Assembly: GCA_903813345.2 (NCBI GenBank)
Contig: CAIIXF020000001.1
Location: 8,249,098 to 8,313,097, forward strand
Source of the DNA: Owenia fusiformis
Lineage: Eukaryota; Annelida; Polychaeta; Sabellida; Oweniidae
DNA length: 64,000 nucleotides
Direction: 5' to 3'
Shown: positions 43,434 through 58,400 of the stretch, piece after piece
Numbering within the stretch: position 1 is the first letter of the stretch
Layout of the letters: every line of letters starts with the position of its first letter
The notes under the pieces: model-generated
The model's input: the letters and a program-made list of their open reading frames with translations, nothing else
What the model was told of the DNA's origin: nothing
Database searches by the model: none
Position numbers and translations under genes: made by a program

Positions 43434-46400
43434 CTGAAAAATAACACAATAAAATATAGCATTGCATGAACAAATAATGAATAGGGAACCAACACTAACC
43501 AATTCTGTCAGAAGATATGAACTCATGGATGGGAAAGATTTGACTCGTTCCTAACGTCCAATATATTTAATTTCAAAGCATTTACGATAAATCTCCTATT
43601 GTGAAGAAGTTCACTTGGTAGATTATTGACAAATTACATTCAAGACAATTCCACCTACACTCACTGCCAATATATCAGACTTTAAGTTATTTCAGATAGT
43701 GTAGGTGGAAGTGTCTTGATTCAATGTGTGTTTAATATGGAAAACAACCAAAACCCATTAAATCAGGTGAAAGAAGTAGGAGTAACAGTTTCATACTTTT
43801 TTCCCCTTTTTGAGTAACAAAGGGACACAGTTGATGTTCCTACTTAATAGTTTCTTCCCATTAGGTCATATTTTAAAAGTAAAAAAAAGAGATGGTGCAT
43901 GCAACAGGATAGCTAAACTGTGGCTGTAGTTAGGGGAGTGTTCTGGAGACTCATAATTTCATTAACAAAATATTTTCCCTAAACATCTTCCATTTTAAAA
44001 TAATGGGTGGAAATTGGCATTTAATTTGATTTTTTTTAAATCAAAATTTGTATTTTTCGAGCTCCACTGGAAACTATGGGCCCCTCTAGATGAAATCTAG
44101 TGATAGGCCTAAACATGCATGGAGTATAGAAATCTCAAGAAAGAACCAAAACAGTGACAACCACAAATGATAAAACAATCAGCGAGAAGGTAAACAATGA
44201 TAATGGGGCTACAAAATATAGGAAAACAAATATTTCATAGCCAATTTAGCATGGACAATCAGTTTATAGTTTACAATTTGTTGTTGTTTTCAGTGATACA
44301 CGTCATGAGTCACATTAAACTGTTCTAATATTGTGTTGTGATTGATGGCTGTAAATAGTAATTGGAGTTCAGTATAATTTCTGTTAAAAGGTGATAGTTT
44401 TAGCAAATAGCATTTGATGATAGAGCTATAAGCTCTTGAACAAGTTAGCCAATACATGTAATTTGAGAAAACATTAGAAAACCTTTACTGTTTTGTCACT
44501 TAACAAGGCCACAAAACTAGATTAAGAATTCATGGAATTTTAAAAAAACAAAAACATATTTACAGAAATTCGTATTACAATTTAGACATGATATTGCTAC
44601 AAATCTGTTTAAATAGTATGTTCATTAATTAAATATGGGGCAATTTTGATAGTCTGAAAATTAGGAAAATTGTTTTTAATTTGTGTTGAAAGTAGAATAA
44701 TTAAATATTCTGAGATTAAGATGTAAAAACTGTAAATATAATAGAATGGTCTCCTTTGTAATTGAATTCATGGAGTCTTTGAAATGTTTAATAATAAAAG
44801 ACTTGTACCAGGATTAAATCATAAATAACTTAAAAGGGTGAAGGATAAGAGGTATAACCTTTAAGAAGACTGTAAACTTCAAGATTCTTTAATGATTAAC
44901 TGCCCGATCTTTATTAGCAAAGCATGTTTAGTCGACGAGACAAAGGATGGAAAAGAATCGTTCCTATAAAATGCTCGTATATAAAATGATATCTGGGAAA
45001 ATGTCTACTTATATAAGAACTTACGAGTTCAAAGATGTCATAGTAACATTTAAGGCTGAATTTATAACCTAATGGTCAATGGTATTCATTTTTAATGGAT
45101 TTTATGTGCTAATGAGACACAAAGAAAAATGTCATCATATACAGAGATAAATGAACCATAATATCCGCTTTCAAATCTGACAACCCTGGGGTCAATATTA
45201 TGCATTTCTAAAATATTTTATCATATGTTATGTGCCCGTTAAACAAAAAGAAATATGCTATCATCTAGAGATAAATGAACCAACTCATCTGATAAATTTA
45301 GTGAAAACTTCTGTGGGAAAATGAGCCTCAATAAGCTAATTTAGAGAACAATGGCATTAAACATAATTCAAACTGAAAACATTGCAACAAATTCTAAATA
45401 CTCTGAAGACTAAAACTGAAAGAACGTTCTGATGCAGATAAGCCTGTTTTACTCTTACAATAGCAAAGTGTCAGAACGATTATTCCACTCTTCTGTTTCT
45501 TTAATTAATGATTCATTCAAGACTAGTTAAGCGTACGTAGACACAAAAAACAAGTAGGATTTCTTTTTGTATTACGTGGACCAACTCATAAGAACAACTC
45601 ACTTACATTCGATTAAATACACGGACCTAGCTATCCTGGCTATTTTCAAAATAATTAATTTATGATGCTTGAAAGGATGTGGAGGAATAATTGGCAAAAT
45701 GCATCAATGAAAATCTCATCCAACAGTGCCTTGTACTTGAGCTTGATTGGCTAATTCAGATTATTTATATCACTTAAGTATAGTGGGATGTGATGTCCTT
45801 CATCGAAGTATTCCAAAACATACATGTTATACAAATAGGGTTCCATCTATCTTACCACGAATAATTCATCAATGTAAGCAAATTAGATGTATCTAACAAA
45901 TGATGAATATCCTTTAAATTTGTTTATGATAGACTGGACAAGAAAGGTGGATAGAGGACAGACACAAGTTCAATAACACTGTCTCTTGGGAGGTTTACGT
46001 AAAGCGTTCACTATCAGCTTATCTAATTAGACTGTCTCCGAGGGCTAATCTTTAAAAAACAATTGCGTTTTATTGACCTGGATTTTGCCATTAGGGTTGA
46101 TCTAGACAAATTTGCAATCTGTCCACAACTTAGTCGCCTGTTATTGTTCGGAATTTTTCTGATAACATTAATCTAATTCTTCATTTGATGCTCAGAGAAA
46201 ACATCTCAGTGAACGGCTACTCGATGTCACATAATACAAGATAAAATAAAACACAAAAATGTACTTCTAATAAGAAGAGATTTTCCAAGCATTTCAGGGA
46301 AAGTACAAATAATGTAATATTCAGGTCTTTGTATAAGTAATCCACTAATGTTTCCTAATACATGTACATATAGCAGAAGCATTTCTAGGACTTGGAAAGA

Positions 46401-49400
46401 TACCCATGATCATCAATCACCAAATGTAAACCCCTTTGATGGACTTCTCTATTACATTCCTATCTCTAGCTCTTTTTAAACTTCTCTTGTTTCTAAATCA
46501 AATCACTGCATCGACTATTACAGTAAAACATGTTTAGAGTTAATGCTGCTTTGATGAGTTTTTGTGTTCACAAAGAAAGGTTTTCCCAATAGAGCTTCTG
46601 AGATCAGTGAAGTCAATAAGGTATCCAAGAAAAGAAAGCTAAATATTCAATTATTTGTGTTAAAAGGGGGGGGGGTCTTAAATTAAGTTAATACAATGTT
46701 ACCTAAAACCATCCAAATTGCAAATCTTATCCACGTCTGAGAGGAGAGTTTCAGCATCAGGTATGTGTTTACAAATATACTGATAAAAGGAAGGAATGGA
46801 AGAAAAGGAACCTGGAAATACAAAATATAACACATTTCAATAATATTGCAACTTTCATCATTATTTTTTTGTCATGGTAGGTTAAAGGTAGGTAATAAGT
46901 TATAAACATTTCAGATTTACTAGTCGAAATTGAACTATGGATAAGTGGATGTGATATTTTTCCTATAATTGATAAAAATCAGCTGGTCCCAAGTGACATT
47001 ATCTGCCAATTATCACGGTGTTATAGCATGACAGATACGCCACCTCTGAAAACGAGGTTAGTCGTATACGATCACTGATTTATCCAATAAAATGGCCACG
47101 ATGAAGCAGAAAGCTAAGGTAGGTGCATTATGTTCTACTACTGCGTATCAATAAAAGCATGAAAGATTTATGTAAGCGTCGCATTCGGTGATGCATTCAG
47201 TAATGTTTATTTTGAACGTAGTCTTTGCAAATCGACGCCCATGGATAACATGAAATAAGCGAAAAACTGTCGAGTTTGAAATTCAAAACTTCATAAAATT
47301 TAGTAATTTGTTTCTTTTCTTCGTTAGGACATGCTCTACATTGCGCAACAACCTTGGTGTATATAAATGTAACCTACATACGATCATACAAAGCCAATTA
47401 AGCATTGTAAACCACTTAATATGTTCTACTCAAGCCATAATAATGTATTTTGAATTTGCGGATACGCCAAAAATTGATAGACAGTTACGCGAACCTCGTT
47501 CATATATGTAAAACCGAATCATTTCATATCGCTTGTGATCCAAAATTGAAATGTTTTTCAACCGGATTTGAGTTTTGTAAGCTATAATAGATGAAATCGT
47601 ATTATTACCACCTTGCAGGGCCTGTTCTAGGGGTTTTATTACTAGTTGAGAAGGCATTTAAATTGCTATATTGACGTGAGCAATATTGTGCCGGGCGTTA
47701 ATGACTTTAGTCGGGCAATAATGATATTATTCGCCCGGCTATGTTTCATGGGAAAAGTGATATCGTTCAGTGCGTAAGATTTTCTATTTCAAATTTGCTA
47801 TTTCAGCCCTGGGCATTAACGGTGGTCCAATATTTCATATTGCCCGCAGAAATGACGTTATTGTACTATTATGAAGATGGTGACATAAACAGCTGAATAT
47901 GATTTGTAATAATGGTAATATATGTCTAATGTCACTTATGACATCATCAATTAATTTGGAGTTGTTTTCTTCCGTCGCATGTTCGTTGTTACTAATTTCT
48001 TCCTTTGCCTCTTCATTACAATCATTTTCACTTTCATTGGCTTTCGCTATTTTTTCCTTGCCCTATAGAGGCTCAAGCAAGAGCGTCTCTTGCGAGTCCT
48101 GAAAACAAATATAGGCAGTTCACACATAGAGAGCTATCCATCTAGGGACCTTGACTTGACAGGAACTTGCATGTAACCGTCCGCTAACATCTAATGTAAA
48201 ACTAATACAATGCGTTGCTGTCCATAAAAAAGCATGCAATACATACGTATCTGTCTAACGACCTTGCGATTGAAACCTTATTATCTACAATATTTACCAC
48301 ATTTCTGTTCTGCATTTGTCATTTTATGGCTTGTTTATGCACAGTTTACGTACAGTTACTATTTTGAGTGGCTCTGAGGCACATATACTGAGAAAACACG
48401 AAAAAGGACTAAAAATTATGAACTTCGAAATCTCAGCTGGGTAGGTTTACAGCTTATATTCTGCTTCTTGAAGACCACACGACAGATTTAACTCAATCTT
48501 TAAAACCATTCACATATGCATCACCGAATGGAACTAGTTGAAAAGGAAAGCTTATCTGTGAATCTTGCCTACAGGCGAAAAAGAGGACATGCTGTCTTTC
48601 CCGTCCGCCATTTTTTGTTATCGTTACCGCAAAATTTGGCCAATTGCCTTGTCGTATCTGTCATGCTATAACACCGTGATTATGGTTTTGACTTTATTCT
48701 ATTGCAGACTCTTCTCAAGTCTCTGACAAACGTTCAATGATAAATAAAATATCATCTTAGGCCAAGGCATTAACATGCAAATTGTCACCACCTACCATTT
48801 GTTACAGATGCCGAATGCCACTTCTGGTGGTGAAATAAAAAATACACAATTTCTACAGTGATTACTACAGTTTTAACTACATTTACCTTGAAAGGTATTT
48901 TTGTCTTGCACTGAGGTTGCCGAACAATAATCGCCAGTGAGAAGACCAGAATGAGGGCAAATACTGTGACCAGCACAATTGCCCAAACAGTCATGGAAGA
49001 AACTTCATGCTCAGCAAATATTAAGACTGCACTTAAAGATGGCGCTACTAAACCTGGAATATAGCAATTTTGAGATATCATTTTGTTTGAAGTAATTGAT
49101 CATTCTTAGGAGAGAACTGGAGCAGAAAATCCTTTAAACAAATATCATTTCATAAAACATAAAGATATACTATTAACTCTAAATATAGAAAAATGTATAA
49201 TATTTATAACAATGCGAGAGTTGTCTAGTGTCATTTATAGACTTACTTATAACAACTACACATATTTTGACGAGATGTGCCGTTTGTTCAGTGGGTGCCT
49301 TCTCTGGTGGATTAAAACATTTGGTAAGAGGGGAACAACAGGAAGGGTCTGCAGCAGGAACATATTCATCCCCATAATCCGATACAATGTTTTGTACACC

Positions 49401-52400
49401 ATTGTGATCCTCTTCATGTGTTACATCGTCAAATTTCTGGTTCGGATCTGGTGGCTCGTATCTACAAAATTAACATATGTTACAAATACATGTATATATG
49501 TGGCTCAATGAGTTTTCAGCGGAATATTTTTTTTAAATGTATAGACACTCAGATTAGATAAATATAAAATAGAATCTAATTTATCATGGGGACTTACAAA
49601 AGCATACATGTACTTCCTAATTCATAAATACTTATAACTTACAAGATTTATTGCCAATTTTATACCATCTTTAAGATACAATCACCAGATTTATTCATTA
49701 ATGATAGAAACCAAACAAAAATAAAACTATAAAACACACATAAAATACATGCACTTAAAGAAATAAATTCACATTTGTAAGCTTTACTTGTACTAATCTT
49801 GTACTTTACAATAAAAATGAATATTATTTTCTAGTAAAGCTCACAATAATGCACCAGCTGCATGCCAAGTGAAAGAAAATCACAAATAGTGACAAACAGC
49901 TAGTATGCCTGAACAGTGAATTGGTTTCACTTAGAATGAAATTGTATTCACAGAGGGATACATAGTAATTTTGCACTTTATTGTTATAAATCATCTCCAA
50001 ATCACCTCTATGTAAGTTGTAATAATGTTAGTACATGCGTTGCATAGTAGTTTAACAAACAAAAGCTCAGCACTAAACACACTAAATATAAAATGCCTTA
50101 AGTATACTTTATTAGTTAAAAATAAAACAACAATAGCCCTGTTTACACTATATAACACATTCCAAGATGTTTTCGCCAAGAGCTCTTACAAAAATTCAGG
50201 CGAGTTTACATTAGACATCTTACAAAATATTTTTGAATTTACACTTTTTTCCCGACTCATCCTGGGAAACTGTGTATTTACGTTACAATCTAAAGACATC
50301 TCAACTCCAAAACGTTTTACGTAAGAGCTCTTAGAGTATAGTGTAAATTAATCCAGCTTATATTAACCTTACAGGATTAGTTTTATAAAACAGATAGAAA
50401 TCTGAGATTAATATCATAGGTATTTTTCCATTTAAGTAACCCTTTTACCTTGAATGAAAGTACCAGTTGTAAGAAAAGACATGTGACAATGTTGAGCAAT
50501 GTATTCACATCAAGAAGACTAACTCAGGATACTGTGATCCGATTCATGATTTCACGATGCCTTTCAACTTATGCAGGATTCTGTTCTAAGCTCAAATTTT
50601 CTTTTATTTAATAAACGTAATACTAGATTTAATTATGAGGCTTATGGTATTATGAAGTTATTAGTTATTTTGCAGAATAGCATTAAGTAAGTAATAAATA
50701 ATAAGTAAAAAGCTAGCTAATCAGAAAAAATAGCACCACTCGGTGGGTTCATATGGTGTTTCTTTAAACTCATTTTTAAAAAAATTCATAGAGTAACCAT
50801 GAAGAAAGCACTAACATGCAAAATGTCACCACCTGCTATTTGTTACAGACAAACACCAGACACTTACCACCAAGAGCTGAATGGTGAACACCAACTGCAG
50901 ACCACCACAACAACAAAAATGGAGACGATAACAATATGTCGGCAATTGGGGTGGTGACATAAAAACTGTAAAACCTAAGAAACTGAAACTGACACAGATA
51001 CTTTCAAACATCAATTGCAACATATAAAATCTGATCATGGAACATTATGAATGAGACATGATTTGTGATATTTTGACAAAATAGCTGATTTCCCCAAATT
51101 AAAGCTATGCAAGTGGGAGCCTGGATTAATGGTGTTCTATCAGTATGAACCCACATAAAATGGATGTAAGCCTCAGTTCAGGAATAGCCAGTTTTTATTT
51201 GACCAAAAATTGTTGAAAAATTGACAGATGCAGACAGACAGACAGATGGACAGACAGACTGATGGACTGACTCCATAGGCTCAACATATGAGACAAAAAG
51301 AAAGACAAAGAAGGATTTTGTAACTCTAGTCTAATTCACATAGGATTATAAGTAGAATTTAGTACCTGATTAGAAATTAAGCATTAAGACCAGGACAAAG
51401 AACTCCCATAGACTTCACTAAGGTTCATTGAACGACCGAGAAAGACTTTCTTACTCACCCAAGTTGGATATATCTAAATAGTGACTGTATCGTTTAATGT
51501 ATATGAACGATAAATGCTCAAATACACACATCCTTGTAAAATATATAGTTTAAATGAATACATGAATAAGGTCCTGATTTAATATCGAAGACAAAAAATG
51601 AATGGTAACTGAAAGTGCATGTCATAACCAAGAAAACAAAAGTATAATACTATATTAATAATAGGCATACATGTTGAAGTTCACAACAAACTTTTTCAGA
51701 CTTGAACAATCAGATCCAAAGTTGACTCATAAGCCCATACTGGAATACAGTAGAACCTGTATATCTGAACACCTGGCTAATCCGAACACCTTCCAATTTG
51801 AACACTTTTTTTCAGTCCCATTTTTTCCTCCCACTGACTCCCATGTTAAAAAACCTTGAAATCTGAACACCTCCTAATCTGAACAGTGGACAACCAGATT
51901 TGAAAAAGTGACCTGTCTAATCTGAACATTTTTATCAGAAATCAAATGTCTGGACATTTCAATTTAAAGCCACAAATTGAGTCAATGCTATAGTTGTTAT
52001 TTATCTTTACATATACATGTACGTAAGCCATAATTAAAAACAAGCTTGAATTTCTCCCTGATTAATATAATAAGCCAAAATCCAGCCCTGATTAATGCAA
52101 GTTTGAATTCAGGCCTTGTTATAGGTAGATTGACTAAGCATCATTAGTTTCCATGCTTGTACACTATATGTGAACTATCACACATGACAAAGACATAAAA
52201 GGCTTGACCCATTGAATTCCAATGCTGTTGTAAGGTGTTACCTGTATCATTTTTATCAATCATCATGTAAATATAATTACATATTATTCAGAGAATTTTC
52301 TGATTCTTAAACAAAACACAGTAACAAAAAAAGTAAACAAAAACGATGAATTCCTAAATTAGTATGTTAATCTGTTACTCGTTGGTCACAGTGAACGCAC

Positions 52401-55400
52401 TGAATACCGAATGTGCGAAGATGTTGCTCATAAGGTTTTGATTAAAGTGCTGTGACACCAAGGTGTTCAAAACAATAAAATAGTGTTTATTACGATTTAA
52501 AATCAGAAGCAGGTGTCATCTCTGTCTGATCCAGTGGATTAACTGCACATCTGAAGACAAGAGAGTTAATCAAAACATCAGATAGATCTGCAAGTATCTT
52601 AAATGCGAATCAGAGTTATAGGGGTGAAAATATTGCAAGCAACATGGACAAATGACCTACCCAATTTATGCTTTACCATCTCAAATATGTTATCTTACAT
52701 GGCAAAGTTGTTTTAGACTCAATGTGAAAAAATATTGTAAGAGCCAAAAATATTGTAAAGGTTGTCATGGTTATTTGCTAAATCTGATTCAGGCTTTAAG
52801 AAAACAACTATTTGTACATTTCAGATGTAATCAATTATAAGTATTATTACACATTTCCATTTCCATTTTGTGTAATGCGATCAGATCTTTTTTAAACAGG
52901 ATCACCATTGTTATTATATCCTGGAGCGTAATTGAATGAGAAAGAATCCAGAAAGTCATATTTTGTGAAATATAAACCCACCATTGTTTGTGATCAACAG
53001 TAGATAATTATAAGTGGTGCCATATAATAGCTTTGGAGCCATGTTATTGATGCAATAAGATGCAATAAGGGCCTCAAACAAACATGCTGACATCAGTCGT
53101 TTTCATTGTAGCACTAATAATTACACTGCAAACATGTCATGTAATACAATAATAATCACAGACAAGACATTGGGATATAACTTTCTGTATGTCAGCTGTT
53201 AGAAACACATTATATTTACTGAACTTTAGTGAAGACCATCTGAAAATTACCATCTGAAAAGTGACATGTAAATAATGTGCTCATCCTATATTCCCATTAT
53301 ATCCCAACAGTTTTAATAAAAAGGCATATCGTGCAACAGGAATATTAAATGATTGTTGGTTGGTTTGGTCAATAAAAGTTATAGTCATAAGTCTAGTAAT
53401 CACATACCGGTACATGTATTTTGGTACACTCATGAAATAAAACTCTTAGCATTGGGGAATTTTTTACCAAAGGTTAGTTCTCAAAATTTTTTCATATGGC
53501 TCGTTTTTCAGAAATTTTCATTTCTTTTCATTTCGCTTTTCTTCCCCGCAAAATTTTCAATAGCATGTGATAAAATTCCTGAAGAAAGTATTGAAACAGG
53601 AAACACTAGAAAATAACAAAACTACACCGTTGAAATCTATGTAATAAATAGACCCAACGTCGACATCAAATCAAAGCAATTACAGATAAGGACAACACAA
53701 TACCCATCGGTGTAATTTAGTCTGTTTACTGTGTCCCTAAAAATCAATTGTGTCTGACTCTCAAATCAGAGATAGAGCTTTTTTATTATAGATTGAACAA
53801 TGAAATATAGAGTTAGCAAGACCAAGTCAATATTTAATGTTGTCCCAGCACATATAAAAATACATTTCAGACCCTTTCCCCGAAAAAAATGTAATTGGAC
53901 GTAATTAAGTTTTATTGATTTTTTCAAATTAAGTTACTTCTATCTAAAACAGATCCTAGCTTACAAATTGTAATAGACCTTTGCCCCCTCTATCCTCAAA
54001 CTTAATTCAATGCGTTTTTGGGAACTGTAAATGGTTATACATTTTATTTTCATATGTATTTCTATGTATCCTTTGCAATGGTTTGACTTAGTCTTACTGT
54101 AAAAGTTGTTTACCCTCTTTTAAGTTTAAGAGAAACCTCTGAACTCACCACACTAACAAGAGCTAGAAACTGCCAGAACATGTTTTTCTGCTTGTGCTGG
54201 TGGTGGTGCCATCTTTTTTGTTACTTTGAAATTACTATACTTGTATGTGGCAATCCGGCCATCTTTATTTCATTATCACTTATACAGTATTGCAATTTAA
54301 AAAATCAAATGAAAATTTGTATGGCAAGCCAATGCACCTGAACATGAATCTCAATATATTTTTTCAGTTAATTGTAGTTATCATGTGAATATAAATTATT
54401 TTGTTTATATGCGTGGGAAGCTGTAATCAGTCAATATTTGACTTAATAATTTTCACTCATTATGAAAAAAAATCAATCCAAAAAATTACAAATTATAATA
54501 GAAACAACGAGACAAATATCTTATACTAGACTTTACAAAGCAAAGCAAAAACCACCTAAAACTAAATACATCTGAACACTAAATATAGCACTAACAAATC
54601 TGATCCCTTTTCTCTATGTAGGGGGAAATATTCATTCCCACCATCTATGATCTCCTTTAGAATCTGTGGTTCATATCTAAAAATGAAAAATTGAATTAAT
54701 AACATGTTTGAATTGTTTTTTTCAAGGTTTATTAGTGATCTGGCTCACCCTAAAAACCTAATTTGAGCCAGGAATTGCCAGCCAAAATATTTGAAGCTCT
54801 TGACTCTTACTTTTTTCACTTCAGGGAACTCAAGATCTAGATCAAGTTTTAATTTTGGAACAGATCCCTCATACTGTACATATTTAACACTACCTGTAAA
54901 TGCATCCAATAAACCCAGATCCCTTTATAAAAACCAAATGTATGCTCTTTTCAACAACATACGATTCAATCGTATATATCAAAAATATCCATATCTTAGG
55001 ACATACTCAACATTTAAAATAGAATTCAAGAAAGAACCATTTTAATGACATCAAATTAAGAAATATATTATGCAAAATAATACTTGGCAATCATAAATTA
55101 GAAAAACAAAATGTTGATGTTAAAAACGAACAAAAAAATACAATTAGAGGATAGACTTAAGTTTTAAATACAACCTGACCTAAGTAGAAGATGAATTGCA
55201 AACCCTGCCTATTCAATCCAAAGAGCAATATTTTTCAAAATACTAGCTAACCATTTAGTAATATACTACCTGAGATTGCAATAAAGGAAATCATGATTAG
55301 TAAAATTCAAATATTAAAACCTGTGCCAAATACTATTTTAGTACATCTTCGCACGCTCAGTCTTCACTGCATTCAGTTTTGACCGACGGGAGCCGAGTGA

Positions 55401-58400
55401 ACGAAGATGATTTTAGTATGGAATGTGAGAACAATATTAGAACATTTATTTCATGCACAATCTATATACCAGAATATGAATTGTATAGTATATGTATGAA
55501 AACACTGTATGTTGGTTTCCCAAGTATGTTTCAGTCCAGATGTAATTAAATACTGTTAATTTTTGATCTTTCTATATAAATAATGTCTTAATATAGTTAT
55601 TTTTATACTTTTGTTTCTATGTCTTGCGTCTATGTTTGTAAATATATACTATACAAATCACATGTATAAACCTGTATAGTGGCCCATATTACAGTGAGCC
55701 TGTCATACTTAATGGTCTGTAAAAGATATATAAGACATTTAGGCAGCTACTATGAATTTCATAAAACATGAATCTAAAAGTTAGCATAATATTCATGAGT
55801 TATTCTGGTATGCTATAAAGTAAAACCTCTCGAATCTGAACACTCTTTTCAAATTAGGACACATTTATAAAATGAAAATTTTTAAATTATATCTAATTTA
55901 TGAAGAGTTGCAATGACTCGTTCAGTTGAGAGATTCTCTCTTTAGACAGGCAGACTTATAGACAGAAGGTTTTACAATATCCTTACCAAAACTACTCATG
56001 GGGGTAAATCAACTGTTGACTAGAGAACGGCAATCAAACAAAATTTTATACATCAAGGGGTCAAGGATCACTGGCATAAGTAATGCAGTTCATTATAAAT
56101 ACATGTAATTTAATTGATTTACATGAACAGTAATACATTTCAATGTGGCCATTTATACCCTTCTCATTAGAGCCATATAAACATTTTAACAACAATACAT
56201 TGTAATTACCTGAGAATGAGCACACATATTGCAACTAGTGTGTAGGCAAGTAGGGTCCCTATGGACATCATGTCCACCAATTCCTTCAGGTCAAACAACA
56301 TGGCCATTGTACCTGGATAGCAAGAGAAATATAATGAAGTGAAATGCACTCAAGGAAGGCCATCTGTATTGCACTGATGGTTAGTCAATGTGATAAGGAA
56401 ATAAGCCTGTTAAAGTACATTCATAAGGCAGCTATTTATCAAAGTGTGGTCCACACTTCAAACCTATTTAACACCCTAGTCACTTAAAAATTGTATTGCA
56501 TGCAAGCAGTAGCAGTATTACAACCTCTGCTCATTCTAACCATATAACACACAGATGTATGAGAAACAATAAGGTGATATGACATGGTCCAGTGATTAAA
56601 AGGTGAAATCTATATTCTATATATTCTATTTCATACATGTTTTATTTTGTAAGTATCTTTGATGGAAATCTATTTGTAAAACAGAATTCAAAATGTTGCC
56701 ATCTGGTTTAATTTCTTTATGTCTGTATTAAAGTACATGAATTTGTCTCCTTGATGCAAAAAAATAAATAACTTACATATTCTACTATGTGATAAGTAAT
56801 ATGTAAAACAAAATGAGGTAAGAATGCTAATGCAAACAAATATGTCATTTCAAATGCCAGTAGGTGTTTTTTGGTTTGTTTATTTATTATCATTTGGAAT
56901 CATTACATGTAATTAACATGTACCATAATGTGCCATAAATCACTGAACCTTGTTCCTTATCCCTTAAATACATATAATAAAGTGAATCCTGGTCTTTTTC
57001 CCTTAAATAAACATAATAAAGTGAAAGCATACCAGCAAATAGGCCAGAAATCAATGTTGCTATTAGTGGAGTTTTGAATCGTTCGTTCACTCTTGCGAGG
57101 AAGCGGAATAGGAGGCCATCACTGGCCATAGCATAAATAACTCTGGGGAGAGGGAACATAGCACCAAGTAAACTGAAATAAATGAAAAACAATGCATGAA
57201 CAATTAATTATATGCAGAGTAGATGAAAGAATCATGGCAGTAATTAACAACATTTTACAGAAATCTAAAAAATTGAATAAAGGAACATAAATATCAGGGG
57301 CCTGAATAGTCAAGATCTTTATGTTGTCATTAAAAAAAGTCCAAACTACACTTATTTAATACAATATCATACCCCATTACAATTTTCATTAAAAAGTTCT
57401 CCAAGATCTACTGACCAGGTTTGTGTACCCTGTTCTGTGTATACTAGTTTAGAGGTAAGATTTGAAATGCAGATGAGTGTTACCTTGTAGATAGACCACA
57501 GACTGCTCCAACACTCACTACATACTTGGCAAAACCCCAACCCACACGCTTAAATACCTAAAAAGAAAGTTATACATCTACAGAGTTGAAAGTGCATAAA
57601 AAATAACAATGGTTTTCCATATGGGTGGCAACCTTACAGAAAGGCATCTAGTATCTCATGAATTTACAGGCAGTCCAAGGATGGAAAATAAAGTGAAACA
57701 CAATATTGAAATTGTAATAGAAACGAAGTGTTCTAACGATAATGAAACCTCATTTCACTGATATAATTATTTTATAACTATATCAGTGAAACCTATGAAA
57801 ATGTGAATCCCTTCCTTGTCCTTCACATTACTTTTTCATTATTATTACTTTCATGACCAGTAGTGCAGTAATCCATGTTAAATGAAATAGAACTGATAAA
57901 TGCTACAAACCTCAGGCAGGGGTGCATTTGGGTCCAATATGTAATAAGGTACCATTAAAGTAAGCACTGCGCTTACTCCAAAATAAGCCAAGAAACAGGC
58001 AAGCAGAGAAATGACAATACTAATTGGAATGGCCTTCTGGGGATTCCTTACTTCTTCACCTACAAGAAGCAATAGTATAAGGTGACTAGAATTGATTCAA
58101 CAAGACACAAAGAAATAATTATCATACTCAGGGCTTGCATTAACGGCGTCCCTTACATGTAAGTGACGCAAAAAAAAATTGTAGGACGGAAAAATAAAAA
58201 ATATTTCCGTTTTTGGGACGGAAAAAAAATTGAGTCAAAACTTTGAACATTTTTTGAAAATCTCAATAGTTGATCATGTTTGACTTCTTTGAGGTGTATA
58301 TAAAGATCAAAATATGTGAGATTTACAACTTAATTTTGAGTAAAAAAGAAAAAGAATGCAGAAAAACGAACTATTGTAATGGGCGATAATAGGTTATCAG

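Larger units (their letters stand above)
49462..56209 (-). other. Large CAT intron (6.7 kb)
   Basis: It contains the duplicated exon copy (54596-54676), the weak exon candidate (50868-50965), a CAGA-type microsatellite near 51228-51275 and a pogo-like end at 51748. Otherwise it is AT-rich sequence without supported genes. Confidence 0.5.

Noticed and set aside
49081-51038. Shared endings (SVTNGRW and SVTNSRW) of two minus-strand frames as a sign of duplicated exons
   Set aside because: The likeness comes from a 45-bp intronic repeat after the exon donor, not from coding sequence.
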